Shown here: in pieces, positions 1 to 8,961 of the stretch
Layout: every line of letters starts with the position of its first letter
Numbering within the stretch: position 1 is the stretch's first letter
DNA from: Synechococcus sp. Cruz-7E5
GTDB taxonomy: Bacteria > Cyanobacteriota > Cyanobacteriia > PCC-6307 > Cyanobiaceae
Length of the DNA stretch: 64,000 nt
Assembly (NCBI RefSeq): GCF_024345995.1
Contig: NZ_JAGQCE010000004.1
Coordinates: 160,333-224,332 of the forward strand
Reading direction: 5' to 3'
Program-made: the position numbers and the translations under genes
The notes under the pieces: model-generated
The model's database searches: none
The model's input: the letters and a program-made list of their open reading frames with translations, nothing else
Told to the model about the DNA's origin: nothing

Positions 1-1
1 C

Positions 2-427
2 GCCGTCAACAGGGCGCAGCTCGAACGGGTCGTGACCCCGGCCACTTCATCAGCGGCCTCATCAGCCCCCTCTGCGGTGGCGATCTCCGCGTCTCCTGCG
101 CTCAAGCCCTCGAAGCTGTTGCCGGAAGCCCTGGCCTCAATGGCGCCAGGCACGCACCGGGATCCTCGCTGGCGCCGGCAGGTCCTCGCTGAGCTTCGCG
201 CAGCTGCCACAGGCGGCGAAGACGAGCGTCTGGCGGCCGTGGCCGCCTGCCTGGTCTGGGGAGATCGGGCCAGCCTGCCGCTGCTGAAGCGGGCTCGCTT
301 CGATCCCGACCCTTGCGTGGCAGCCCTGGCCGCCGAGGGGATTGCGGCGTTCCGTGGTCGGACGGCCGTTCAGGCCAGCCGCACTCAGCCTGCAAGGCTG
401 CCGCGCAATGTGCTGCGTACCCGGTAG
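2..427 (+). CDS. HEAT-like helical protein, probably 5'-truncated by window edge
   Basis: The reading frame is open to the window edge and ends with TAG at 425-427. The first part is Ala/Ser/Pro-rich and low in complexity. The second part, from about residue 40 of the visible piece, alternates amphipathic helices with Asp-Pro turns (DPRWRRQVLAEL, DPDPCVAALAAEGI), the look of one or two HEAT-type repeats. A GTG at 32 could be the true start, or the gene may begin outside the window. Its last 43 bp overlap the 3' end of the convergent glycosyltransferase gene. No function can be assigned; HEAT repeats usually mediate protein-protein contacts. Confidence 0.5.
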   Translation, partial: AVNRAQLERVVTPATSSAASSAPSAVAISASPALKPSKLLPEALASMAPGTHRDPRWRRQVLAELRAAATGGEDERLAAVAACLVWGDRASLPLLKRARFDPDPCVAALAAEGIAAFRGRTAVQASRTQPARLPRNVLRTR

Positions 428-1356
428 ATCGGCCGGCCCTGGCTTTCGTGGTAAGTGCGCATCTGCAGCTCCGCCAGCAGCCCGAAGCAGAACAGCTGGA
501 TGCCGGCCATGATTGCAAGCACAGCCACCATCAGCAGCGGCCGGTCGCCCACGTCGGCGTTGATAAAAACCTTCTCGCCGAGCAGCACGAGCCCCAGCAC
601 CAGGCCGATCGCCAGGCAGGCCAGGCCACCGAAACCAAACACATGCATCGGCCGGGTCAGAAAGCGCTTCATGAACCAGACCGTGAGCAGATCCATCAGC
701 ACCCGGAAGGTGCGATCAATGCCGTACTTGCTCTGACCAAAGCGGCGGGCGTGATGGTTCACCTTCACCTCGCTGATGCGGGCTCCTTCGATGAAGGCGA
801 GCGCCGGCAGGAAGCGGTGCAGTTCGCCGTACAGGTTCATGTCAGCCACCACTTCGCGGCGGTAGGCCTTGAGCGAGCAGCCGTAGTCGTGCAGGCGCAC
901 CCCGGTGACCCTGGCGATCAGACGGTTGGCGATCTTGGAGGGCAGCAGGCGCTGCAGTGCAGCATCCTGGCGCTGGTGGCGCCAGCCGCTCACCAGGTCA
1001 TAGCCCTGCTCAAGCCGGTCCAGCAGCAGGGGGATGTCGGCGGGATCGTTCTGCAGATCGCCATCAAGGGTGACGATCACGGCACCGTGGCTGGCATCGA
1101 AGCCAGCGGCCATGGCGGCGGTCTGGCCGTAGTTGCGACGCAGCAGCACCGCCACCAGCTCAGGGGTCGTTGCGGCGAGCTCCTCAAGCCGGCTCGCGGT
1201 CCCGTCGCTGGAGCCGTCGTCGACCAGAACCAGCTCGAAGCGGCGACCCAGGGGCCTGAGGCTGGCGAGAACCTTCTCCACCAGTGGACCGAGGCTTTCC
1301 TCCTCGTTGTACAGAGGGATCACGACCGAGAGCTCTGGGCCGTGCGACGCGGTCAT
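385..1356 (-). CDS. Family 2 glycosyltransferase, membrane anchored (DPM1/GtrB-like)
   Basis: This is a 323-residue GT2 enzyme of the dolichyl/bactoprenyl-phosphate sugar transferase type. The GT-A domain has an N-terminal SVVIPLYNEEE strand, DDGSSD at about 46-51 and the metal/nucleotide motif DGDLQNDP at about 98-105. Two hydrophobic segments near residues 238-260 and 273-296 anchor the C-terminus in the membrane, which is the family architecture. The expected role is transfer of a sugar from a nucleotide donor to a polyprenyl phosphate or lipid on the cytoplasmic face; the sugar cannot be told from sequence. The gene stands alone on the minus strand and its 3' end overlaps the preceding plus-strand ORF by 43 bp. 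Confidence 0.9.
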   Translation of the reverse strand: MTASHGPELSVVIPLYNEEESLGPLVEKVLASLRPLGRRFELVLVDDGSSDGTASRLEELAATTPELVAVLLRRNYGQTAAMAAGFDASHGAVIVTLDGDLQNDPADIPLLLDRLEQGYDLVSGWRHQRQDAALQRLLPSKIANRLIARVTGVRLHDYGCSLKAYRREVVADMNLYGELHRFLPALAFIEGARISEVKVNHHARRFGQSKYGIDRTFRVLMDLLTVWFMKRFLTRPMHVFGFGGLACLAIGLVLGLVLLGEKVFINADVGDRPLLMVAVLAIMAGIQLFCFGLLAELQMRTYHESQGRPIYRVRSTLRGSLAG

Positions 1357-1399
1357 GGCGGCTGGGCTGTGTCGAGCTGCAACCTACGGGAGTCCCGGG

Positions 1400-2131
1400 T
1401 CAGGCCAGGGTGCTGCCGTCATGGCAACGCACCACCCGTCCGGCTCCGCGCAGTTCACTGCGGTAGTGGCACGAAACGGGGTGGTCGGCTTCGGGGCTGA
1501 GCTGGTCGATGCCGAGGCCATCCCGGCCGTGCTCCTTGCCGGAGCTGTGCAGATAGTGGCCCGCGCCCAGATACAGCCCCACATGGCTGCAGCGTTGGGG
1601 ACGGCCGAAAAAGATCAGATCCCCTGGCTGCAGCAGCGCGAAGACTCCCGGCCGTACGGCCACCGGCTGACAGAAGAGCTCCTGCTGGTAGGCATCGCGA
1701 GGGATCCAGATCCCGGCGCTGGCGAAGGCGCTCTGGACGAACCCTGAACAGTCGAAGTCGGGGCCGAGGCTGCCGCCCCAGAGGTATCGGTTGGGCTGCT
1801 CCCGGGCCCGCTCGGCGAAGCTCAGCACATCTGGCAGGCGAGCGGCGATGCTGCTCGGCCCCAGTGGGAGCGACCGGCTGGGCTGGGCGGGGATGGCCCG
1901 CTCAAGCAGCTGGCTGATCTCCAGCCAGCAGGGGTAGCCATCCTCCAGCAGTCGGGCCCGCAGCCGGGTCCCCTCGCGCTGGCCTAGCAGCTGCAGCATG
2001 CGGCCGCGGCGTGCCTGGGTGGCCAGCCCCGGCCCGCTGGAGCGGGCGTGGCCGTCGATGTCGGCGTTAAGACGCCAGCAGCGGCCGGCCTCCAGCCCAG
2101 CGGTGTTCTCCCCGGTTCCTAGGCTCTCCAC
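1400..2131 (-). CDS. NlpC/P60 family cell-wall peptidase
   Basis: This 243-residue protein carries a C-terminal NlpC/P60 (C40) cysteine peptidase domain: DCSGFV with the nucleophile near Cys128, SHVGLYLG with the general base near His183, and a third polar residue near His195 (YLHSSG). The family cleaves D-Glu to diamino-acid bonds in peptidoglycan stem peptides. Residues 15-80 resemble a small SH3-like binding module, as in cyanobacterial NlpC enzymes, but that is less certain. No signal peptide is evident from this start. It lies head-to-head with the serine hydrolase gene with only 17 nt between start codons, so promoters must sit inside the neighbouring coding regions. Confidence 0.88.
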   Translation of the reverse strand: MESLGTGENTAGLEAGRCWRLNADIDGHARSSGPGLATQARRGRMLQLLGQREGTRLRARLLEDGYPCWLEISQLLERAIPAQPSRSLPLGPSSIAARLPDVLSFAERAREQPNRYLWGGSLGPDFDCSGFVQSAFASAGIWIPRDAYQQELFCQPVAVRPGVFALLQPGDLIFFGRPQRCSHVGLYLGAGHYLHSSGKEHGRDGLGIDQLSPEADHPVSCHYRSELRGAGRVVRCHDGSTLA

Positions 2132-2148
2132 GGTAGACAGCGGTACCG

Positions 2149-3081
2149 ATGGCGTTCTACAGCCCCGATGCGGCGATGGGAGCGATTCTCGAGGACCACC
2201 TCCATTCCCTGGAGCTGCAGGGCCGCCCCGGTCTGGCCTCCCAGGTCTCTATCACCTGGTTGCGCTATCAGCGCAGCCTGATCGGCGCGGCCGAGGCGAG
2301 TGAGTCGTTGAGGCCATGGCTGGAGCCAGTGGCCGGTGCTGCCTGGGCCGGCTCCACGGCCCGCTATCCGGCCAGTGTGGTCAAGCTCTTCTACCTGGCG
2401 GCCACCGAAGCCTGGCTCCAGCGCCAGCTGCTCGAAGACGGCCCCGAGTTGCGCCGGGCGATGACCGACATGATCCGCGACTCAAGCAACGATGCCACCG
2501 CCGTGCTGGTGGATTGGCTCACGGGCACCACCAGCGGCCCCGACCTGCCGGAGCGGCCGCTGCGGGCCTGGATCGAGGCCCGCCAGCTGGTGAACCAGTG
2601 GTACGCCTCCCAAGGCTGGCCCGAATTCGAGGGCTGCAACGTCTGCCAGAAAACCTGGGGGGATGGCCCCTACGGACGAGAGCGGCAGTTCTACGGACCG
2701 GAGCTGGAGAATCGCAACCGCCTCAGCACTGATGCCACGGCCCGGCTCCTGCACGTGATCATGGCCGGCGCCCTCGTGTCTCCCCCCGCCTGCACCCGGA
2801 TGCGGGAGCTGCTGGGCCGCTCTCTTGACCCTGAGCTGAGGGCGGCGGATCCGGAGAACCAGGTGGATGGTTTCATCGGCGCGGGTCTGCCAGCCGATGC
2901 CCGGCTGTGGAGCAAGGCTGGCTGGATGAGCCAGGCTCGCCATGACGCTGCCTATGTGGAGATCGAGGGACGGTCTCCTTTCCTGTTGGTGATCTTCAGC
3001 GAAGGGGCGGAGCGGGCCGCCGATGAAAAGCTCCTTCCAGAGCTGAGCCGGCTGCTCAGCGAGGCTTGTTCAACGAGCTGA
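2149..3081 (+). CDS. Class A beta-lactamase-like serine hydrolase
   Basis: A 310-residue protein with the layout of the serine beta-lactamase/DD-peptidase fold: SVVK (SxxK) at about 76-79 giving Ser76 and Lys79, an SND motif at about 113-115 in place of SDN, and KAG at about 256-258 in place of KTG. Cyanobacteria carry many such class-A-like hydrolases whose substrates are unknown, so antibiotic resistance should not be inferred. No signal peptide is visible, which is odd for a wall-active enzyme and suggests a cytoplasmic role or a mis-set start. It diverges from the NlpC/P60 gene. Confidence 0.8.
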   Translation: MAFYSPDAAMGAILEDHLHSLELQGRPGLASQVSITWLRYQRSLIGAAEASESLRPWLEPVAGAAWAGSTARYPASVVKLFYLAATEAWLQRQLLEDGPELRRAMTDMIRDSSNDATAVLVDWLTGTTSGPDLPERPLRAWIEARQLVNQWYASQGWPEFEGCNVCQKTWGDGPYGRERQFYGPELENRNRLSTDATARLLHVIMAGALVSPPACTRMRELLGRSLDPELRAADPENQVDGFIGAGLPADARLWSKAGWMSQARHDAAYVEIEGRSPFLLVIFSEGAERAADEKLLPELSRLLSEACSTS

Positions 3082-3151
3082 CCGCCATTGGCCGTAAAGC
3101 TTCGCCAGAGTGTGCCAAGGCGAAGATGCTGCTGGAGCCAGGGTCTTGGAA

Positions 3152-3240
3152 CGGAGAGGGAGGGATTCGAACCCTCGACAGAAGTTGCCTCCTGTAACTC
3201 CTTAGCAGGGAGCCGCTTTCAACCACTCAGCCACCTCTCC
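3152..3240 (-). tRNA. tRNA-Ser (anticodon GCU)
   Basis: Read on the minus strand, an 89-nt class II tRNA folds with a 7-bp acceptor stem (GGAGAGG with CCTCTCC), discriminator G, a D-arm, an anticodon loop holding GCT, a long variable arm typical of serine tRNAs, and a T-arm with GTTCGAATC. CCA is not encoded. It begins 18 nt after the alr stop codon on the same strand and could share its transcript. Confidence 0.95.
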
Positions 3241-3258
3241 AGGGGCCAGATGAGCTTA

Positions 3259-4506
3259 TCAGCGATCGCGCTCGGCCTCGCCAAGGTGCAGGCGGGGCAG
3301 ACGGTGCTTGAAGCCACAGACAATCTCCCAGGGGATCGTGCCAGTGGCCTGGGCCCAATCCTGGGGGGCGATGCGCTCACCTCCTTCGTCACCCAGCAGG
3401 GTGACCACCGAGCCCACCTCCAGCTGGGGCGCCTCGGTGGCATCGATCAGCAGCTGATCCATGGTGATCGCCCCCACCTGGGCCAGCCGGCGCCCTGCGA
3501 ACAGCACCTCCAGCTGGTTGCTGAGCAGCCTTGGCACCCCATCGGCGTAGCCGATCGTGACCACCGCCAGCCTGGTTGGGCGCCGGGTGCGGTAGCGATG
3601 GCCGTAACTCACTCCAACTCCGGCAGGTACCTCGCGGATCAGGCAGACCCTTGCCCGCACGCTCATGGCGGGCTGCAGGGACACTGTGTGGCTCAGGTGC
3701 TCGGCGGGTGCCTGGCCGTAAAGCGCCAGGCCCACACGCACCAGGTCGTAGTGGAGCCGGCGGCAGCGCAGGGTGCCGGCGGAATTGGCCAGATGACGCA
3801 CTCCGGTGGGCAGCCCCAGCTCAGCGGCGCCGCTCAGCACCCTCTCGAAGCGCTGCTGCTGGATGGCGGTCAGTCCCCCACCTCCCGGGTCGGGTGAGTC
3901 GGCATCGGCCAGGTGGGAGTAGACCCCAGCCAGCTGTACCGCCTCCAGACCATGGATGGCCTGCAGCAGCCTCACCCCATCGCTCCAGTCCACTCCGAGC
4001 CGGGCCATGCCGGTGTCCAGCTTGAGGTGCAGCGCCATGGATCGGCCGCTGCCACTGGCCAGATTCTGGCAAAGCAGAGCTTCGCGCATGCCGCTGATGG
4101 TGGGCATCAATTCCCACTCCAGGCAGCTGCGCAGCTCATCGGGGTGGATCAGATTCCCCATCACCAGCACAGGCTCCTTCAGGCCCGCCTGGCGCAACTC
4201 GATGCCTTCCTGCAGGGTGGCCACCCCCAGTGAGGTTGCGCCACCGGCCATGGCCGCGCGAGCAACCGGTGCGGCGCCGTGGCCGTAGCCATCAGCCTTG
4301 ACCACAGCCATCAGCGACGACCCCGGAGCCAGCCACCGGCCCAGCGCCCTGGCGTTGTGCTCGATCGCTGTCTCATCAACCTCCACCCAGGCCCTCTGCC
4401 GCGGGTGCAGCCCGGGTGCCCCGAACTGCTGGGGATCCTCAACTGGCAGTTGTTGGCAGGGCTGGGGCATCTGTGCAATCTCAGACCGGCATCGCAGCAG
4501 AGTCAA
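3259..4506 (-). CDS. alr: Alanine racemase
   Basis: This is a PLP-dependent, fold type III racemase that interconverts L- and D-alanine for peptidoglycan precursors in the cytoplasm. The PLP lysine is in VVKADGYGHG at about residue 70, and the second catalytic base is the tyrosine of GVSYGHRYRT at about 301. AITMDQLLID and the substrate-loop region are also present. At 415 residues it is slightly longer than the usual 360-390 because of about 35 non-conserved N-terminal residues; a later start near the conserved RAWVEVDETAI segment is possible. The HNH nuclease gene diverges 100 nt upstream and tRNA-Ser follows closely. Confidence 0.95.
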   Translation of the reverse strand: MTLLRCRSEIAQMPQPCQQLPVEDPQQFGAPGLHPRQRAWVEVDETAIEHNARALGRWLAPGSSLMAVVKADGYGHGAAPVARAAMAGGATSLGVATLQEGIELRQAGLKEPVLVMGNLIHPDELRSCLEWELMPTISGMREALLCQNLASGSGRSMALHLKLDTGMARLGVDWSDGVRLLQAIHGLEAVQLAGVYSHLADADSPDPGGGGLTAIQQQRFERVLSGAAELGLPTGVRHLANSAGTLRCRRLHYDLVRVGLALYGQAPAEHLSHTVSLQPAMSVRARVCLIREVPAGVGVSYGHRYRTRRPTRLAVVTIGYADGVPRLLSNQLEVLFAGRRLAQVGAITMDQLLIDATEAPQLEVGSVVTLLGDEGGERIAPQDWAQATGTIPWEIVCGFKHRLPRLHLGEAERDR

Positions 4507-4606
4507 TCTGATGTGATCCGTGAGTCCAATCTCGTGCCTGATGACTCAGACCCATTAGCATGGCGGCCATCTGGGGATCTGGCACCCCTTCCGTGGACCA
4601 TGCGCC

Positions 4607-5104
4607 GTGAGCCAGGTTCTGGTCCTTAATGCGTCTTATGAGCCGTTGAACATCACCAGTTGGCGTAGAGCCACGGTGATGCTGCTGAAGGGCAAAGCCG
4701 AAGGCCTTGAGCACGATTCTCAGCATCCCATCCGTGGCGAGATGCTGCTGCCGTCGGTGATCCGTCTGCGCCAGTTCGTGCGGGTGCCCTTCAAGCAGTT
4801 GCCGCTGACCCGACGCAACGTCTTCCAGCGTGATGGCCATAGCTGCCAATACTGCGGCTACCAGGGGGAGCAACTCTCGATCGACCATGTGATCCCCCGC
4901 AGCCGCGGCGGAACTGACACCTGGGAGAACGTCACCACCGCCTGCCTGCGCTGCAATGTGCGCAAGGGCAGCCGTACGCCCAGGGAAGCGGCCATGCCCC
5001 TGGCCAGGGTGCCGAGGCGGCCGGTGAGCACCCTTTACTTCGAGGCCACCCGCCACATCCGCTCCGGTCGCCAGGAGTGGGCCAAGTACGTGATCGGAGC
5101 TTGA
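4607..5104 (+). CDS. HNH endonuclease family protein (conserved cyanobacterial)
   Basis: A 165-residue protein with an HNH fold: zinc cysteines CQYC at about 80-83 and CLRC at about 113-116, the catalytic-type pair in SIDHVIPRSRGG (Asp93-His94) and Asn108. The N-terminal 60 residues (VLVLNASYEPLNI and onward) are also strongly conserved in cyanobacteria and chloroplast-containing relatives. These nucleases are core genes of unknown biological role, not restriction enzymes of a visible system; no methylase or mobile element is nearby. The start is GTG. It is convergent with prfA, with 33 bp between stops. Confidence 0.88.
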   Translation: MSQVLVLNASYEPLNITSWRRATVMLLKGKAEGLEHDSQHPIRGEMLLPSVIRLRQFVRVPFKQLPLTRRNVFQRDGHSCQYCGYQGEQLSIDHVIPRSRGGTDTWENVTTACLRCNVRKGSRTPREAAMPLARVPRRPVSTLYFEATRHIRSGRQEWAKYVIGA

Positions 5105-5137
5105 GGCACCCTTTCAGGACGCCCCTCATCTTGGACA

Positions 5138-6241
5138 TCAGTCCGCGCCTGCGCCCTCGGCCACCAGCTGCTCCAGACGAGTCTTCTGTTCCGCCGCCAC
5201 GCAGGCGCCGATCATTTCGGCGAGCTGGCCCTGCAGCACCGGCTCAAGGGCGAAGTTGCGCCCCAGGCGGTGGTCGGTGACCCGGTTGTCCTTGGCGTTG
5301 TAGGTGCGGATCTTTTCGCTGCGTTCGCCGCTGCCCACCTGGGCACGGCGGGCAGAACTCTCGGCGGCAGCGGCCTCAGCCAGCTCCCTCTCCAGCAGCT
5401 TCGCCCTCAGGATCTCCAGAGCCCGCTCACGGTTCTGCAGCTGCGAGCGCTCCTGAGTGCAGAACACCCTGATGCCCGTTGGTTTATGCAGCAGGTCCAC
5501 GGCCGTTTCCACCTTGTTGACGTTCTGCCCGCCGGCTCCGCCGGAGCGGGCCGTGCTGATGTCGAGATCAGCGGGATCAAGCTGGACCTCGACCGGATCG
5601 GCCTCTGGCATAATCGCCACGGTCGCGGTAGAGGTGTGCACCCGTCCCTGGGACTCGGTTGCAGGCACCCGCTGGACCCGGTGAACGCCGGCCTCGTACT
5701 TGAGCTGGCTATAGACGCCATCGCCGCGGATCGCCAGGATCAGCTCCTTGAAGCCGCCCAGGTCGGATTCCGAAGCACTGAGGGGCTGAACGCTCCAGCC
5801 CACGGCCTGGGCGAAGCGCTCGTACATCCGGGCGAGATCACCGGCCCAAAGTGCCGCTTCATCCCCCCCAGTGCCGGCGCGGATCTCCAGCATCACACTG
5901 CGCTCATCACGGGGGTCACTGGGGAGCAGGGCAAGGGTGAGTTGCTGCTCGAGTGCATCGATCTGACCTCCCAGCTGGCTGAGCTCGTCCTGGATCAGGG
6001 CCTCCATTTCGGGATCCCCCTTGCTCTGGCGCGCCAGTTGCTGAGCGTCCTTCAGTTGCTGCTGCAGGCTCTGCCAATGGCTGAGGCCCGTGGCCAGGGG
6101 CTCAAGCCGGGCCCGTTCCTTGGAGAGACGGCGTAATTCAGAGGGGTCGGCTGCCACGGCGGGATCTGCCAGCTGACGCTCGAGCGCGTGGAAGGTGCGA
6201 TCGGCAGCCTCAAGGCGCTCACGCAGCAAGGATGAATCCAT
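5138..6241 (-). CDS. prfA: Peptide chain release factor 1
   Basis: RF1 decodes UAA and UAG stop codons and triggers peptidyl-tRNA hydrolysis. The tripeptide anticodon PAT is at about 193-195 ([10 protein letters not shown]), and the universally conserved GGQ is at about 237-239 ([11 protein letters not shown]). The length of 367 residues matches the family. It is the last gene of the large ribosomal cluster and lies 72 nt after rpmE. A perfect 11-bp hairpin sits in that gap, so its expression relative to the ribosomal genes may be reduced by attenuation or RNA processing. Confidence 0.97.
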   Translation of the reverse strand: MDSSLLRERLEAADRTFHALERQLADPAVAADPSELRRLSKERARLEPLATGLSHWQSLQQQLKDAQQLARQSKGDPEMEALIQDELSQLGGQIDALEQQLTLALLPSDPRDERSVMLEIRAGTGGDEAALWAGDLARMYERFAQAVGWSVQPLSASESDLGGFKELILAIRGDGVYSQLKYEAGVHRVQRVPATESQGRVHTSTATVAIMPEADPVEVQLDPADLDISTARSGGAGGQNVNKVETAVDLLHKPTGIRVFCTQERSQLQNRERALEILRAKLLERELAEAAAAESSARRAQVGSGERSEKIRTYNAKDNRVTDHRLGRNFALEPVLQGQLAEMIGACVAAEQKTRLEQLVAEGAGAD

Positions 6242-6267
6242 GGGGGCAGGTGAGCAGACAGCACAAA

Positions 6268-6291
6268 GCCGGACACTCGTGAGTGTCCGGC
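6268..6291 (-). terminator. Hairpin between rpmE and prfA, possible attenuator
   Basis: GCCGGACACTC at 6268-6278 is perfectly complementary to GAGTGTCCGGC at 6281-6291, with GT between them. On the minus strand the stem is followed by only TTTGTG, so it is at best a weak intrinsic terminator. It could equally be an RNA-processing or 3'-protecting stem inside the operon. Confidence 0.45.
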
Positions 6292-6313
6292 CTCTGAAGC
6301 AGATCTCGAGCGA

Positions 6314-6586
6314 TCAGGCCTCGACCTCTACCTCCACCTTGGGCTCTTCGCTGCTGGGCTTGGTACTGGCTGTATCGGCGCTGCCCATGCCGTACTTGCG
6401 CATGAAGCGGTCCACGCGCCCCTCGGTGTCGAGGATCTTCTGGGTACCGGTGTAGAAGGGGTGGTTGCCACTCCACACATCGACGTGGAGCTCTGGCTGG
6501 GTGGAGCCGGTGGTCATCACCACCTCTCCGTTGCAGATCACCTTGGCGTCGGGATACCAGGTGGGATGGATGTCGGCCTTGGGCAT
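6314..6586 (-). CDS. rpmE: 50S ribosomal protein bL31
   Basis: This 90-residue bL31 has the family core (KADIHPTWYPDAKVICNGE, then VWSGNHPFYTGTQK). It lacks the CxxC zinc pairs, having a single cysteine, so it is the zinc-independent form. An acidic tail of about 20 residues (SSEEPKVEVEVEA) follows the core and is typical of picocyanobacterial L31. The protein sits at the bridge between the ribosomal subunits. It lies 32 nt downstream of rpsI and upstream of prfA, an order common in cyanobacteria. Confidence 0.96.
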   Translation of the reverse strand: MPKADIHPTWYPDAKVICNGEVVMTTGSTQPELHVDVWSGNHPFYTGTQKILDTEGRVDRFMRKYGMGSADTASTKPSSEEPKVEVEVEA

Positions 6587-6618
6587 GGCTGGAGTGGGCT
6601 GAATACGGAAGGGAAGGA

Positions 6619-7026
6619 TCAGCGCTTGGAGAACTGGGGCGCTTTGCGGGCTTTCTTCAGGCCGTACTTGCGCCGTTCCTTGGCCCGGGGATCCCGGCTG
6701 AGGTGGCCTTCGGTCTTGAGAGGTTTCCGGTTATCCGGGGAGAGCTCACAGAGGGCCCGGGCAGCTCCCTGCTTGATGGCATCGGCCTGACCAGTCAGAC
6801 CGCCGCCTTTGACGTTGACCAGCAGGTCGTACTCGGTGGAGAGCCCGAGGGTGTCCAGGGGCGCCTTCACGGCACTGAGGTAGCTGGGGTTGTAGTTGAG
6901 GTAGTTGTCGCCGGGGCGGCCATTGATCGTGATCGAGCCGGTGCCGGGAACGACACGCACGCGGGCGACGGCCGTTTTACGGCGGCCGGTGCCCCAGTAG
7001 ACGACGCGGTTGGAAGCGTTGCTCAT
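6619..7026 (-). CDS. rpsI: 30S ribosomal protein uS9
   Basis: A 135-residue S9 with the N-terminal motif [15 protein letters not shown] and the invariant Lys/Arg-rich tail ending in SKR, which reaches the P-site tRNA anticodon in the 30S head. The tail [12 protein letters not shown] is complete, so the gene is intact. It overlaps the upstream rplM by 4 nt (ATGA type), the usual translational coupling of the L13-S9 pair. Confidence 0.98.
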   Translation of the reverse strand: MSNASNRVVYWGTGRRKTAVARVRVVPGTGSITINGRPGDNYLNYNPSYLSAVKAPLDTLGLSTEYDLLVNVKGGGLTGQADAIKQGAARALCELSPDNRKPLKTEGHLSRDPRAKERRKYGLKKARKAPQFSKR

Positions 7027-7481
7027 TGGGCGGTGGCGGAGGGATCGAGAGCCAGAACCAGAACCTGGGGCTGCTGGGCGGTGTGGGGATGCTCGGCACC
7101 CTTGTACACCTTCAGCTTGCGGAACAACTGACGGCCGAGGGCGTTGTGAGGAAGCATGCCCTTGATGGCCTTCTCGACAATCCTCTCGGGCAGGCGAGCC
7201 TGCAGTGCCTCAAAGGTTTCGGTCTTCATGCCGCCAGGACGACCGGAATGGCGGCGGTAGATCTTCTGGCTGGCCTTGTTGCCGCTGATGCGGATCTTGT
7301 CGGCGTTAATGATGACCACGAAGTCACCGGTGTCCAGGTGGGGGGTGAAGGTTGGCTTGTTCTTGCCGCGCAGCACACTGGCCACCTCGCTGGCCAGACG
7401 GCCGAGGGTCTGATTCTCGGCGTCCACCAGAAACCACTGGCGGTCGAGGGAATCAAGAGAGGGAACGGAGGTCTTGTTCAT
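7023..7481 (-). CDS. rplM: 50S ribosomal protein uL13
   Basis: A 152-residue-class L13, an early assembly protein of the large subunit, with [18 protein letters not shown], the [11 protein letters not shown] strand and the [13 protein letters not shown] motif. The frame is open further upstream, but the residues before Met at 7481 are unlike any L13, so the ATG at 7481 is chosen (sequence starts [17 protein letters not shown]). It follows truA by 115 nt and overlaps rpsI by 4 nt. Confidence 0.97.
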   Translation of the reverse strand: MNKTSVPSLDSLDRQWFLVDAENQTLGRLASEVASVLRGKNKPTFTPHLDTGDFVVIINADKIRISGNKASQKIYRRHSGRPGGMKTETFEALQARLPERIVEKAIKGMLPHNALGRQLFRKLKVYKGAEHPHTAQQPQVLVLALDPSATAQ

Positions 7482-7596
7482 CGCACCGGCAGGCCGGATC
7501 GGAGTAGGGCGCCATCCGAAGAGGATGGGGCTGGACATGGGGCGGAAGGGCGGCGTCGAAGGGTGACCCCATCAGCACGACGCGCAAGTCCTGAGC

Positions 7597-8547
7597 CTAA
7601 CCTGTGGCCCATTGGCCCGTTTCCGGGTCTCCGCTGGATACATGATCCAGTGGCGAACACGCCTTGAGGCTGGTGAACAGCGGAGGCGGGCTCAGGGAAG
7701 GAAGCTCAGGCGGATCCTGGCATTCCAGCCAGTGCCGCGGCTGGCAATCATACCAGGCAGACAGTGGGAAAGGAGAGGCGGGGTAGCCAACCCGCAGCAG
7801 GGAGAGTCCGTGGGCAGGGGCTGCCTCCTTGACCTCCGAGCGGGTCCGCTGCCGCCAGCGCCCCTCAAAGCCGGCCAGGCTCAGCTGGCCTTCCCCCACA
7901 GCCACCAGCTGACCCATGATCAGGCGAACCATCCCGTAGAGAAAGCCGCTCGCCTGGATCTCGGCCACGACCAGGTCGCCGTGACGCTCCAGACTCACGG
8001 CCTGCACCTTGGTGCGGGCATGGGCGCGTCGGCTGCCTGCCCTTTGGAAGGCGCTGAAATCATGGAATCCCAGTAATCCGCGCAGGGCGGCCGCCATGGC
8101 GCGCTCATCGAGGCGCTGCCGGTAGCGGTGCCAGCTCCAGGGGGAGAGAAACAGGTTGGGCTTGCGGCCGTTGTACAGCGTGTAGCGGTAGCGGCGGTAG
8201 CTTGCGGTGAAGCAGGCATGCCAGCTGGAGGGCACCGAGGCAGCGGCCCTGACCCGGATTGAGGCCGGCAGGCGGCCGTTGAGGGCAGCAGCCCAGCGTT
8301 GGGCGGGAATCGGACCGCTGGCCTCGAAATGCACCACCTGGCCCGCCGCGTGAACACCGCTGTCCGTACGCCCTGCGGCCGTGGCCCGAAGGGGGCGATG
8401 AGGATCGAGCGTGGCGATGGCCTGCTCCAGAGTCTGCTGAACACTGGGCTGATGTGGCTGGCGTTGCCAGCCACAGAATGAGGAGCCTTCGTACTGCAGG
8501 CAGAGGGCGATCCGCTGGACCGGTCTCTGGTCTGGGGACGAAGGCAA
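7597..8547 (-). CDS. truA: tRNA pseudouridine(38-40) synthase
   Basis: TruA isomerises uridines 38-40 of the tRNA anticodon stem-loop. The catalytic aspartate is in GRTDSGVHA at about residue 62. Other family marks are CGWQRQ near the N-terminus, [11 protein letters not shown] in the middle and [14 protein letters not shown] near the end. At 316 residues it is longer than typical bacterial TruA (about 245-285). The excess is a C-terminal tail of roughly 30 residues that looks unconserved and is probably disordered. It sits between rplQ (20 nt) and rplM in the cluster. Confidence 0.95.
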   Translation of the reverse strand: MPSSPDQRPVQRIALCLQYEGSSFCGWQRQPHQPSVQQTLEQAIATLDPHRPLRATAAGRTDSGVHAAGQVVHFEASGPIPAQRWAAALNGRLPASIRVRAAASVPSSWHACFTASYRRYRYTLYNGRKPNLFLSPWSWHRYRQRLDERAMAAALRGLLGFHDFSAFQRAGSRRAHARTKVQAVSLERHGDLVVAEIQASGFLYGMVRLIMGQLVAVGEGQLSLAGFEGRWRQRTRSEVKEAAPAHGLSLLRVGYPASPFPLSAWYDCQPRHWLECQDPPELPSLSPPPLFTSLKACSPLDHVSSGDPETGQWATG

Positions 8548-8567
8548 GATCGCTTTGGCTTGGAGTG

Positions 8568-8918
8568 TCAGACCAGCTCGATGATGGCCATTTCGGCGTT
8601 GTCACCCCGGCGTGGGACGGTGCGGATAATCCTGGTATATCCCCCGCTGCGCTCGCCGTATCGCTCCTGTGCCTTGTCGAACAGGGAGTGAACCAGCTGC
8701 TTGTCGAAGATGTAGCCGATGGCTCGACGGCGGGCGGCCAGGCTGCCGTCCTTGGCAAGGGTGATCATCCGCTCGGCTTCATCACGCAGGGCCTTGGCAC
8801 GGGCCTTGGTGGTGGTGACGCGGCCTTCGCGGATCAACTGAGTGGTGAGACCACGCAGGAGGGCCTTGCGTTGGTCGGCGGGTCGTCCGAGCAGAGGGAC
8901 GCGGCACTGGTGTCGCAT
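8568..8918 (-). CDS. rplQ: 50S ribosomal protein bL17
   Basis: A 116-residue L17 with the signature [22 protein letters not shown] at its N-terminus (shown here only in outline: Arg-rich, ending ADQRKALLR) and the C-terminal [15 protein letters not shown] segment. It lines the peptide exit region of the large subunit. It follows rpoA by 43 nt, the nearly universal rpoA-rplQ order. Confidence 0.98.
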   Translation of the reverse strand: MRHQCRVPLLGRPADQRKALLRGLTTQLIREGRVTTTKARAKALRDEAERMITLAKDGSLAARRRAIGYIFDKQLVHSLFDKAQERYGERSGGYTRIIRTVPRRGDNAEMAIIELV

Positions 8919-8961
8919 GGTTCCGGGGGATGAGAAAGGGGAAGGGAGGAAACGGTGCCGC

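Noticed and set aside
2149..3081. Antibiotic-resistance beta-lactamase
   Set aside because: SxxK and related motifs place it in the fold only; SDN and KTG are altered and no signal peptide is present, so resistance is unsupported.
4607..5104. HNH nuclease as part of a restriction, homing or defence system
   Set aside because: No methylase, intron or mobile element nearby and the protein is a conserved core gene.
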